6,778 nt of DNA. Source: Pseudomonadota bacterium. GTDB lineage: Bacteria; Myxococcota; Bradymonadia; UBA4248. Location: contig JAGACY010000299.1 of the NCBI GenBank assembly GCA_017613855.1, forward strand, positions 1-6,778, in the 5' to 3' direction. Of this stretch, positions 1-5,935 are shown piece by piece. The notes below the pieces were generated by a model. The model searched no databases, was not told where the DNA came from, and saw only the letters and a list, made by a program, of their open reading frames with translations. The stretch's first letter is position 1. Each line of letters begins with the position of its first letter. Both the position numbers and the translations under genes were made by a program.

Positions 1-1
1 A

Positions 2-508
2 TGTGAACAATGTACTGATACCAAGGCTGTTAATTCCGATCATTCTGCATGTGAAGTATGTGATTATAGCAATGGCTACGCTCCTAACTCCGCACATTCT
101 GCATGCGAACAATGTACAGGTACCAAAGCTGTTAATTCAGCACATTCTGCATGTGAGGTTTGTGATTATAGTCATGGCAGTGCACCTAATGCTAAACATT
201 CGGAATGTGAAGCATGTACTGGTGATAAAGCCGTTAATTCAGCGCATTCTGCATGTGAAACATGTTCCGGTGGAAAAATTCCAGATGAAAATCATGCTCA
301 ATGTGTTTGTGATGCAGCCAATCACTATGTCGCATCCGGCAGTACTTGCGTATGTGATTCAGCCAATCACTTTGTCGAATCCGGCGGTGCTTGCGTTTGT
401 GATGAAACGAATCATTTCGTTGCATCCGGCGACACATGCGTTTGCGACGAAGCGAGTGGCTACACACTCAATTCATCAACCAATACATGCGAGTCAGCCA
501 CACCATAA
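2..508 (+). CDS. Cysteine-rich tandem-repeat protein, C-terminal part (5' end outside window)
   Basis: This frame is open from the first base to a TAA at 506-508 and gives 168 residues with no start in view. The reading is made of short Cys repeats. Nucleotides 2-205 hold two 34-residue super-units, each a 16-residue module (CEQCTGTKAVNSAHSA type) followed by an 18-residue module (CEVCDYSNGYAPNSAHSA type). Two more 16-residue modules follow at 206-301, then three 15-residue modules of the form CVCD-x-x-N-H-[YF]-V at 302-436. A last divergent module with a short tail ends in ESATP. Regular Cys pairs, many Ser/Thr/Asn/Gly and few hydrophobic residues suggest an exported, disulfide-rich or metal-binding surface protein resembling EGF-like or GCC2/GCC3-type repeats. 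No C-terminal membrane anchor or sorting signal is visible. The function is unknown. The repeat periodicity in this frame and the lack of low-complexity-free alternatives make it the coding frame. Confidence 0.8.
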   Translation, partial: CEQCTDTKAVNSDHSACEVCDYSNGYAPNSAHSACEQCTGTKAVNSAHSACEVCDYSHGSAPNAKHSECEACTGDKAVNSAHSACETCSGGKIPDENHAQCVCDAANHYVASGSTCVCDSANHFVESGGACVCDETNHFVASGDTCVCDEASGYTLNSSTNTCESATP

Positions 509-529
509 CCACCTTTCTTTCTTGAAGGG

Positions 530-580
530 GTGAGGGGGAACTTCTTTCTTTTGGTACAAAAGAAAGAAGTTCCCCCTCGC
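530..580. repeat. Long near-perfect inverted repeat (possible terminator or dispersed hairpin element)
   Basis: Bases 532-552 (GAGGGGGAACTTC...TTTT) are the exact reverse complement of 558-578, giving 21-bp arms around the five bases GGTAC at 553-557. The stem gains a G-C pair inside (553/557), a T-G wobble outside (531/579) and a further G-C pair (530/580). It lies 22 bases after the cysteine-rich gene's stop and 21 bases before the reductase start. The outer end of the stem is GC-rich and the inner end is A/T-rich. Only a weak T-containing stretch (TATTTA) follows it on the + strand, so it is not a textbook Rho-independent terminator. It may still stop transcription, or be a copy of a dispersed palindromic repeat. 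Confidence 0.75.
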
Positions 581-600
581 TATTTAAAAAAAGGAAAAAT

Positions 601-1587
601 ATGAAATATAAAAAACTGGGTGTTTCGGGGCTGTATGTATCGGAGCTCGTCCTTGGGACGATGACCTTTGGTGATGGTACAGATGAGCAGGAGAGCGGCG
701 AAATATTTCATCGGGCAATCGAGGCCGGAGTCAATCTGATAGATACGGCGGATCTGTATGCCGGCGGCCACACCGAAGAAATTTTAAGACCATTGATTGC
801 CCCCATTCGCCATGACATCCTCGTGGCGACCAAAGGGTATTTTCCAATCGACGACAATCCCAATCACCGCGGGAGTTCACGGCTGCATCTGACTCAGGCC
901 ATCGAAGATAGTTTGCGTCGTATGGGAACGGATTATATTGATATCTATTATCTGCATCGCTTCGACGAAAATGTTCCGCTCGAAGAATCGCTCCATACGA
1001 TGGACGATGCCATTCGGGCGGGCAAAGTACGTTATCTTGGGTTTTCGAATTATGCGGCCTGGCAGATCGAAAAAGCCCTGGGGGTACAGGAAAGACTGCA
1101 CCTGAACCGGGCGATTGTATTGCAGCCGCAGTACAACTTGATTAAAAGGCAGGCAGAATCGGAGATTTTCCCATGTGCCAAAGCAGAAGGGCTTGGCGTC
1201 ATGACCTACAGCCCACTGGCTGCCGGTCTTTTGACGGGCAAATATCTGAATTCGAGTGAAGGCCGTCTGGCCACCAACTATAAATACCAGATGCGTTTTT
1301 CGGAGCGCGAGATCCCCAGGTATGTCGAGGATTTTGTGGGAATTGCCAAAGATATGGTCATCAACCCCGCAGCATTGGCCATTGCCTGGGTCATGGCAAA
1401 TCCTACTGTGACAGCCCCCATCATTGGCGCCCGCAAATTATCGCATTGGGAAGCCGCACTCGAAGCGACCGAGGTCAAAATGACCCCCGAACTTTACACC
1501 CGCATTGCACGCTGTACACCTGAGCCGCCCAATGCCACCGATCGCCTGGAAGAGAAATCGGGCGATGCATTTTCTTTTGTGAGGTAG
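601..1587 (+). CDS. Aldo/keto reductase, NADPH-type, single-domain
   Basis: A 328-residue protein of normal length for the aldo/keto reductase superfamily, cytosolic (beta/alpha)8 barrel enzymes that reduce carbonyls with NAD(P)H. The N-terminus (KYKKLGVSGLYVSELVLGTMTFG) is typical of the AKR11-13-like bacterial branch. The catalytic tetrad is visible: Asp48 in LIDTADLY, Tyr53 of the same motif, Lys78 in VATKGY and His119 in YYLHRF. Cofactor-side motifs are also present: GFSNY (147-151), QPQYN (175-179), YSPLAAGLLTGKY (203-215) and PIIGARKLSHWEAAL (273-287). The ATG at 601 is preceded by AAGGA at 591-595, which supports this start. The physiological substrate cannot be read from the sequence. 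It is separated from the polyamine operon by 540 bases of structured DNA and is probably a separate transcription unit. No clear promoter is visible in the short space between the hairpin and the start. Confidence 0.95.
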   Translation: MKYKKLGVSGLYVSELVLGTMTFGDGTDEQESGEIFHRAIEAGVNLIDTADLYAGGHTEEILRPLIAPIRHDILVATKGYFPIDDNPNHRGSSRLHLTQAIEDSLRRMGTDYIDIYYLHRFDENVPLEESLHTMDDAIRAGKVRYLGFSNYAAWQIEKALGVQERLHLNRAIVLQPQYNLIKRQAESEIFPCAKAEGLGVMTYSPLAAGLLTGKYLNSSEGRLATNYKYQMRFSEREIPRYVEDFVGIAKDMVINPAALAIAWVMANPTVTAPIIGARKLSHWEAALEATEVKMTPELYTRIARCTPEPPNATDRLEEKSGDAFSFVR

Positions 1588-1598
1588 TCACAATTCAG

Positions 1599-1615
1599 CC
1601 GGGGGGCTGCCCCGG
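1599..1615. repeat. GC-rich short hairpin after the reductase gene
   Basis: CCGGGG (1599-1604) and CCCCGG (1610-1615) pair around GGCTG, starting 12 bases after the reductase stop. There is no T-run directly downstream; the nearest (five T) is at 1644-1648. It could be a weak or Rho-assisted terminator, or part of a GC-rich intergenic repeat. Confidence 0.5.
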
Positions 1616-1747
1616 ACCCCGCCCAGGGATGTCACATTCTAATTTTTCTTGCGTGGGTCCTACAGTTTGTTCTTCTCGTTAAGGTTCGCCCATACCAGTA
1701 TATCTCCTTCGCCTACGCGGCGGGCGGTCAAGGGTTGCGACATCATT

Positions 1748-1771
1748 GCGCATTGCCAATTAAAAATGCGC
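1748..1771. repeat. Imperfect stem-loop, left edge of hairpin array
   Basis: GCGCATT (1748-1754) is the reverse complement of AATGCGC (1765-1771), with a ten-base AT-rich loop. It adjoins the hairpin modules to its right. Confidence 0.5.
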
Positions 1772-1773
1772 GG

Positions 1774-1919
1774 CGTATGGCGGCAGCCATAGGCGCGCGA
1801 AGGCAGGGCGTATCGGCGAAACGCCGATAGGCCGCCCCAAACCATACGTGCCGAAATACGCAAACCGGCGTGTTTCGGCACTGTGCGCATCGTATCGGCA
1901 GAAAGCCGATAGAGCGCAC
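1774..1919. repeat. Array of hairpin modules with a shared CGTAT...ATAG frame
   Basis: Three hairpins share the same borders, CGTAT before and ATAG after. Module 1 spans 1774-1792 (TATGGC/GCCATA, 4-base loop). Module 2 spans 1809-1830 (TATCGGCG/CGCCGATA around AAA). Module 3 spans 1891-1912 (TATCGGC/GCCGATA around AGAAA), enclosed by GTGCGC (1883-1888) and GCGCAC (1914-1919). Between modules 2 and 3 is a fourth, longer hairpin at 1848-1881: GTGCCGAAA and TTTCGGCAC enclose ACGC/GCGT, joined by a T-G wobble. CGTATGG (1774-1780) can also pair with CCATACG (1842-1848), so the left part may fold as one large cruciform. The arrangement looks like a palindromic intergenic repeat element (REP/BIME-like) or a structured untranslated RNA. 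Which of these it is cannot be decided from one copy. Confidence 0.6.
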
Positions 1920-1923
1920 CATA

Positions 1924-1940
1924 TCAAACAAAAAGTTTGA
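1924..1940. promoter_or_regulatory. Operator-like dyad 1 (AAAC-N5-GTTT)
   Basis: TCAAAC (1924-1929) and GTTTGA (1935-1940) are perfect 6-bp inverted arms around AAAAA. This is the same arm core and spacer length as the two dyads downstream. It lies upstream of the candidate promoter and next to the last GC-rich hairpin. Confidence 0.45.
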
Positions 1941-1976
1941 CTAAATAAAATTAATTGTATCAATGCACGATTTCTA

Positions 1977-2004
1977 TTGCCTTTATTTTACATTCGTGTA
2001 TAAG
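1977..2004 (+). promoter_or_regulatory. Candidate sigma70-type promoter for the regulator-potABCD operon
   Basis: TTGCCT (1977-1982) and TATAAG (1999-2004), 16 bases apart, match the -35 and -10 consensus at four and five of six positions. Transcription would start near 2011, just before dyad 2 at 2021-2041, which suits repression by a bound regulator. Matches of this quality occur by chance in AT-rich DNA, so this is a candidate only. Confidence 0.35.
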
Positions 2005-2015
2005 GCCGCCACTTT

Positions 2016-2047
2016 CTGTTTACTAAACTAAAAGTTTAGTATTACAG
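2016..2047. promoter_or_regulatory. Operator-like dyad 2 (extended AAAC-N5-GTTT palindrome)
   Basis: TACTAAAC (2021-2028) and GTTTAGTA (2034-2041) are perfect 8-bp arms around TAAAA. An outer CTGT (2016-2019) and ACAG (2044-2047) extend the symmetry with unequal short gaps. This is the longest of the three dyads upstream of the XRE-cupin gene and the best candidate for that protein's binding site. Confidence 0.55.
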
Positions 2048-2056
2048 AATTACAGA
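2041..2056. repeat. Tandem 8-bp direct repeat
   Basis: ATTACAGA occurs twice head to tail (2041-2048 and 2049-2056), lying exactly between dyads 2 and 3. It may be incidental, or may set the spacing or phasing of the sites. Confidence 0.6.
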
Positions 2057-2058
2057 CA

Positions 2059-2084
2059 AAACATTTTGTTTAGCATGTCTAAAC
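2059..2084. promoter_or_regulatory. Operator-like dyad 3 and overlapping GTTTAG/CTAAAC dyad
   Basis: AAAC (2059-2062) and GTTT (2068-2071) are again separated by five bases, 34 bp downstream of the equivalent core of dyad 2. The right arm is shared with a second dyad, GTTTAG (2068-2073) and CTAAAC (2079-2084) around CATGT. The half-site GTTTAG thus recurs in both dyads 2 and 3, ending 45 bases before the regulator start. Confidence 0.5.
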
Positions 2085-2129
2085 GCCCCAAATGCAGAAT
2101 AGGCGTGCGACATGCAAAAGGAAACGTTC

Positions 2130-2663
2130 ATGGACATTGGAGGCAGAATCAAACACCTGCGCAAGCAGAAAGGGCTGACGCTTGAGGAACTGGCGTCACG
2201 CTCTGAGTTGAGCAAGGGTTTTTTAAGTCAGCTGGAACGCAATCTGACTTCGCCGTCACTCGTAACCCTCGACAATATTCTCGAGGCCCTGGGTACAAGT
2301 CTGTCGGAATTTTTTAAGGAAGAACGCGATGATCGTCTCGTTTTCCGCGAGTCCGATTTTTACGTCGATACCAAAGAAGACCACACGATCAAATGGATCG
2401 TGCCCAATGCACAAAAACACACGATGGAGCCGATTTTGCTGGAGCTCCCTGCCGGAGGGAAATCATTTGAGATGTCACCGACAGTAGGCGAGGAGTTCGC
2501 GTATGTGCTCGAGGGATCCGTCGTCCTGTGCAGTGAAGACAAGCGGTATCCCGTAAAGAAAGGTGAAACATTCTATATGAAATGCAACACATTTCATCAT
2601 CTCGAAAATACAAAGAAGGCACCGGCCCGCGTTTTATGGGTTTCGAATCCGCCGATTTTTTGA
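2130..2663 (+). CDS. XRE-family helix-turn-helix regulator with C-terminal cupin domain
   Basis: A 177-residue DNA-binding regulator. Residues 6-61 form an XRE helix-turn-helix domain: [16 protein letters not shown], then [17 protein letters not shown] as the recognition part, then a [17 protein letters not shown] tail. Residues about 100-175 form a small cupin barrel with a [12 protein letters not shown] strand (120-131), [13 protein letters not shown] (145-157) and a WVSNPP end. The architecture matches the family that includes PuuR, whose cupin binds putrescine in E. coli; here the ligand is inferred only from the adjoining pot genes. I chose ATG 2130 because AAAAGGAAA (2116-2124) sits at good spacing before it and the protein then begins right at the domain. 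ATG 2112 would add six residues with a weaker site. The gene is first in the operon, 14 bases before potA, and probably represses it through the upstream dyads. Confidence 0.92.
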   Translation: MDIGGRIKHLRKQKGLTLEELASRSELSKGFLSQLERNLTSPSLVTLDNILEALGTSLSEFFKEERDDRLVFRESDFYVDTKEDHTIKWIVPNAQKHTMEPILLELPAGGKSFEMSPTVGEEFAYVLEGSVVLCSEDKRYPVKKGETFYMKCNTFHHLENTKKAPARVLWVSNPPIF

Positions 2664-2677
2664 CGATTGAGGAAGCA

Positions 2678-4282
2678 ATGGAAGAGAAAGTAAAAATCAT
2701 ACAAATCAAAAATGTCGTCAAAAATTTTGGCGATACCGTCGTACTCAAGGGCGTGTCGCTGGATATTTATGACAATGAATTCGTAACGCTGCTCGGGCCG
2801 TCGGGATGCGGCAAAACGACGCTTCTGCGCATTCTGGGCGGTTTTATCGATCCATCGTCCGGCGAAGTGCTCTTTAATGGCGAAGATATCCTCAAGCTGC
2901 CGCCATATAAACGGGATATTAATACAGTATTCCAGAAGTATGCTTTGTTCCCGCATCTGAATGTTTACGACAATGTGGCATTCGGACTGAATATCAAGAA
3001 AGAACCGAAGGACGTCATCGACCGCAAGGTGCGTCGTATGCTCAAGCTGGTCAATCTCGACGAGTACGGCAAACGCCGGATTACCGAGCTTTCGGGCGGC
3101 CAGCAGCAGCGCATTGCGATTGCCCGTGCATTGGTCAACGAACCCTCTGTGCTATTGCTCGACGAGCCGCTGGGCGCGCTCGACCTCAAGCTGCGCAAGG
3201 AAATGCAGATCGAACTCAAACGCATTCAGCAGGAAGTCGGCATTACCTTTATTTTTGTTACGCATGACCAGGAAGAAGCGCTGACGATGTCGGATAAAAT
3301 CGTGGTCATGAAAGGTGGCGAGATCCAGCAGGTCGGCACGCCAACTGAGATTTACAACGAACCCGAGAATGAGTTTGTCGCGAACTTCATCGGTGAAACG
3401 AATATCATAGAAGGTAAAATCGTCGACAACCATACCGTATCCTTCGAAGATAAGAAATTCCCCTGCAATGACGCCGTCCGTTTCGATGTCGGTGAAACAG
3501 TCGATGTCGTCATTCGCCCCGAAGATCTCGACGTCGTTCCGAGAGAACAGGGCATGCTCAAGGGCATTGTCAAACACCAGATTTTTAAGGGTGTGCACTA
3601 CGATACGATCGTCGAAACGCGCCTGGGTGCTTCGATTACAGTCAAGATGCATGTCTCGGAAGATCACCCCATCGTCAGCGGGGATGAGAAAATCAGTGCC
3701 AACGATTTCTTCCTCGACACCGAAGATGTCGATGAGCTCACCAATGCCCCCGATGAAACGAGACATGCCCGTCTCATCGACCTCGCGCAAGCCGAAGCAT
3801 GGAACCGATACAACGGCGAATCGGTCTCTATTAAGGAAATTGAATCGGACATTAAGAAGGAAGTCGGCAAATACCATGTGACCTTCAAAACGGCTGCCGG
3901 CACCCATATTTCGGTAGAGGCCAATGTCGTCCAGGCCAACAGCGTCACCAATCCCGTTTTTAAGGAGAAAATCTATGCAATGAATTTCTTCGTCAAAACG
4001 GATGATATCAAGGATTCGATGGCACTCGACACTGATCTGAGAACATGGGCCAATGCATCGGCCTGGTCACTCGAGGATGACACAGAAGTTGCCATTTCGG
4101 AAGTTCGATACGACTTTGACTGGGAAAATATTCAACCCGGTGAATACGACATTACCTTTGCCACCAAAGGTTATCGCTACAAGATTTCGACGACCAAAGC
4201 ACTCCCCGATGAGACCGAAGTCGGCCTGATCTTTGATCCTGAGGATATTCACCTCATGGAAAAGGAGACGATTCCGGGATGA
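2678..4282 (+). CDS. potA: Spermidine/putrescine-type ABC transporter ATP-binding protein PotA with an inserted tandem Ig-like region
   Basis: Cytosolic ATPase subunit of a polyamine-type importer, 534 residues where about 350-380 is usual. The nucleotide-binding domain (1-240) is intact: A-loop Phe17, Walker [10 protein letters not shown] (40-48), Q-loop Gln86, signature LSGGQQQR (138-145), Walker B LLLDEP (159-164), D-loop GALD (166-169) and switch His196. The C-terminal TOBE-like domain starts as normal ([13 protein letters not shown], 275-287; [12 protein letters not shown], 302-313) and resumes at [16 protein letters not shown] (514-529). Between about 326 and 511 lies an insertion with two similar modules (339-418 and 432-509). 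ATG 2678 is chosen for the GAGGAAG at 2669-2675 and because the family N-terminus begins there; a TTG overlapping the regulator stop (2660) is a weaker option. The gene overlaps potB by four bases. ATPase activity looks complete; the effect of the insertion is unknown. Confidence 0.95.
   Translation: MEEKVKIIQIKNVVKNFGDTVVLKGVSLDIYDNEFVTLLGPSGCGKTTLLRILGGFIDPSSGEVLFNGEDILKLPPYKRDINTVFQKYALFPHLNVYDNVAFGLNIKKEPKDVIDRKVRRMLKLVNLDEYGKRRITELSGGQQQRIAIARALVNEPSVLLLDEPLGALDLKLRKEMQIELKRIQQEVGITFIFVTHDQEEALTMSDKIVVMKGGEIQQVGTPTEIYNEPENEFVANFIGETNIIEGKIVDNHTVSFEDKKFPCNDAVRFDVGETVDVVIRPEDLDVVPREQGMLKGIVKHQIFKGVHYDTIVETRLGASITVKMHVSEDHPIVSGDEKISANDFFLDTEDVDELTNAPDETRHARLIDLAQAEAWNRYNGESVSIKEIESDIKKEVGKYHVTFKTAAGTHISVEANVVQANSVTNPVFKEKIYAMNFFVKTDDIKDSMALDTDLRTWANASAWSLEDDTEVAISEVRYDFDWENIQPGEYDITFATKGYRYKISTTKALPDETEVGLIFDPEDIHLMEKETIPG
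3692..4204 (+). repeat. Two tandem Ig-like modules inside potA
   Basis: Module 1 (3692-3931, residues 339-418) and module 2 (3971-4204, residues 432-509) follow one pattern. Each opens I-x-A-x-[DN]-F-F, has T-[ED]-D-[VI], an A-x-A-W segment (372-375 and 460-463), a V-x-I-x-E strand, and a closing G-x-Y-x-[VI]-T-F-x-T strand (397-405 and 488-496). By eye about a third of aligned residues agree. The pattern resembles Ig-like repeats of bacterial surface proteins (ANDF...AWN...GxYxVTFxT...). Assignment is from memory of that family and was not searched. Confidence 0.65.
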
Positions 4283-5115
4283 AAGTAAACCACTTTACCA
4301 TGATGACCTATCCATACCTCGTATGGATTGCGTTTTTAATCGTTCTGCCCATGCTGCTGATATTGCTGTATGCCTTTACGGTTCCCGGCAACGACGTGGC
4401 ATCTATCCAGTTTTCTTTCGACAATTTCATTCGTTTTTTCACCGAGCCTACCTTTCTCGAAGTCCTTGACCGATCGCTTCTGATCGCGTTCATCACGACG
4501 GTATTCTGTATTCTTCTGGGTTATCCCGTCGCATACATTATATCTAAAATGAAAGGCAAACACGCCTGGCTTCTCATTCTGCTCATTACATTCCCGACAT
4601 GGATCAACATGCTGGTGCGCACTTACGCATGGATGGGCATTTTGCAGGAAGGCGGCGTCATTTCGAGTATTCTGGATTTCTTTGGCATCACTGGGGTATC
4701 GCTGATTCATACGCATTTTGCGGTAGCCCTGGGCATGGTCTACAACTTCCTGCCCTTTATGATTCTGCAAATCCATACCTCGCTGGCCAAGATGGATAAC
4801 AGCCTGATCGAGGCAGCTTCCGATCTCGGTGCAAACAAACTCCAATGTTTCCTGCACGTGACCCTGCCCCTGTCGCTGCCCGGCGTGGTCAGCGGGATTA
4901 CCCTGGTCTTTTTGCCCGCCGTCAGTTCATTCTTTATTCCCAAGCTTCTCGGCGGCGGCCAGTATGTTCTGGTCGGCAACCTCATAGAAAATCAATTCCT
5001 GACGACAGGTGAATGGCATTTCGGATCGGCCATTTCCTTGATCATGGCCATCATCATTATTATATCGATGTGGTTTACCCGCAAGATCGATGCACAGCAG
5101 AGAATGGAGAATTAA
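4279..5115 (+). CDS. potB: Spermidine/putrescine-type ABC transporter permease PotB
   Basis: Inner-membrane permease of 278 residues, normal for PotB. Six hydrophobic segments are visible at roughly 13-33, 66-89, 97-121, 145-166, 203-224 and 249-267. The cytoplasmic coupling loop carries the EAA motif from Glu178 ([14 protein letters not shown]...LPLSLPG, ending about 202), which contacts PotA. The region [19 protein letters not shown] (104-122) is typical of PotB rather than PotC. The ATG overlaps the potA stop in an ATGA, and AAAGGAG (4261-4267) lies inside the end of potA, so translation is probably coupled. It is expected to pair with PotC to form the channel. Confidence 0.96.
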   Translation: MKVNHFTMMTYPYLVWIAFLIVLPMLLILLYAFTVPGNDVASIQFSFDNFIRFFTEPTFLEVLDRSLLIAFITTVFCILLGYPVAYIISKMKGKHAWLLILLITFPTWINMLVRTYAWMGILQEGGVISSILDFFGITGVSLIHTHFAVALGMVYNFLPFMILQIHTSLAKMDNSLIEAASDLGANKLQCFLHVTLPLSLPGVVSGITLVFLPAVSSFFIPKLLGGGQYVLVGNLIENQFLTTGEWHFGSAISLIMAIIIIISMWFTRKIDAQQRMEN

Positions 5116-5117
5116 TC

Positions 5118-5924
5118 ATGCAAAAGAAAAGCAAACTCTGGAGCATATTCTCCAAAACCATGATCGGCATCACCATGTTGTTTTTCTATCTGCCGATTGT
5201 TTACATCATGATCTTCTCGTTCAATGGGTCCAAATCCTTAACCCGATTGAATGGTTTTTCACTCCAATGGTATGAAAAAGTATTCAATCCGGACAATGGT
5301 TACCTGGATTCGATCTGGGTCACCATCAGCATCGCTTTTTTAGCGACCCTCATTTCTACAGTACTCGGCACCATCACCGCCATCGGCCTGAGCAAATCTG
5401 GGAAAATGCTGCGTTCTACGGTCGAACGCGTCAATGAACTCCCGGTCATGAATCCTGATATCGTCACTGGCATCAGCCTGCTCATGCTGTTCTCAGCAGT
5501 CAGCTTTATTCCCAAGGGATTCGGGACCATGCTGGTCGCCCACATCATGTTTTGCACGCCCTTCGTCATTCTGTCCATCATGCCGAAGCTGCGCACACTC
5601 GATCCCAATCTCACGGATGCTGCACTCGATCTTGGCTGCACTCCCATGCAGGCCATGTACAAAGTCATCATCCCCCAAATTATTCCTGGCATCATTGCAG
5701 GGGCTTTAATCGCCTTTACCATGAGTTTTGACGATTTCGTCATTTCCTATTTCGTCACCGGCGATGGTGTACAAAACATCTCCATATTGGTATATGCCCT
5801 GACAAAGCGCATCAATCCGTCAATCAATGCTTTGTCTACCCTCGTTATTCTCATCATCCTGCTTATTCTCATCATCATCAATGTGATTTCTCTCAAACTG
5901 AGCAAATCCAAAACACAATCCTAA
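5118..5924 (+). CDS. potC: Spermidine/putrescine-type ABC transporter permease PotC
   Basis: Second inner-membrane permease, 268 residues, close to the E. coli length of about 264. Hydrophobic segments occur near 14-34, 67-91, 112-130, 137-156, 190-213 and 238-259. The N-terminal YLPIVYIMIFSFN (24-36) and the middle NELPVMNPDIVTGISLLMLF (106-125) are hallmarks of PotC. The EAA coupling loop runs from DAALDLGCTP (167-176) to IIPQIIPG (184-191), followed by AFTMSFDDFVISYFVTG (199-215), also characteristic. ATG 5118 is supported by GGAG at 5106-5109 within the end of potB and leaves two bases after the potB stop; the frame is open further upstream, but that part overlaps potB and encodes no family sequence. 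It pairs with PotB and receives substrate from PotD. Confidence 0.96.
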   Translation: MQKKSKLWSIFSKTMIGITMLFFYLPIVYIMIFSFNGSKSLTRLNGFSLQWYEKVFNPDNGYLDSIWVTISIAFLATLISTVLGTITAIGLSKSGKMLRSTVERVNELPVMNPDIVTGISLLMLFSAVSFIPKGFGTMLVAHIMFCTPFVILSIMPKLRTLDPNLTDAALDLGCTPMQAMYKVIIPQIIPGIIAGALIAFTMSFDDFVISYFVTGDGVQNISILVYALTKRINPSINALSTLVILIILLILIIINVISLKLSKSKTQS

Positions 5925-5931
5925 AAGGAGG
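5925..5931 (+). promoter_or_regulatory. Strong ribosome-binding site of potD
   Basis: AAGGAGG is a full match to the anti-Shine-Dalgarno consensus, four bases before ATG 5936 and directly after the potC stop. It is the strongest such site in the operon, which fits the usual need for excess binding protein over permease. Confidence 0.8.
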
Positions 5932-5935
5932 CATC

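Larger units (their letters stand above)
1588..2129. other. Structured intergenic region without a convincing gene
   Basis: Between the reductase stop and the regulator start, no frame on either strand gives a protein with recognisable family features or a supported start. The left two thirds are GC-rich and packed with inverted repeats. From about 1924 the sequence becomes AT-rich and contains the dyads and promoter-like hexamers listed separately. The minus-strand open frames here (up to 76 codons) read through hairpin DNA, lack a ribosome-binding site and are best explained as repeat-derived. Confidence 0.7.

Noticed and set aside
3..533. Forward-strand open frame of 176 codons overlapping the cysteine-rich gene
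   Set aside because: It is a +1 shadow of the Cys-repeat frame, with a repeating low-complexity sequence imposed by the DNA repeats. The other frame has regular Cys spacing and ends at a natural stop before the hairpin.
1660..1890. Minus-strand open frame of 76 codons (and overlapping 62- and 67-codon frames) in the intergenic region
   Set aside because: They read through the hairpin array, have no ribosome-binding site and show no domain. The end MMSQPLTARRVGEGDILVWANLNE looks peptide-like but stands alone; I treat it as repeat-derived.
1748..1919. CRISPR array
   Set aside because: The repeated hairpins differ in stem sequence and spacing, and there are no constant direct repeats separated by unique spacers of equal length.
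1588..2129. Insertion sequence or MITE
   Set aside because: Inverted repeats are abundant but I find no matched terminal inverted repeats with a flanking target-site duplication and no transposase remnant.
2582..2677. Possible longer PotA, starting inside the regulator gene
   Set aside because: The frame is open upstream, but this part overlaps the cupin coding sequence and encodes nothing typical of PotA. ATG 2678 has a good ribosome-binding site.
3152..3907. Minus-strand open frame of 251 codons inside potA
   Set aside because: It lies opposite the well-supported potA frame; its composition mirrors the antisense of potA codons and no family is recognisable.
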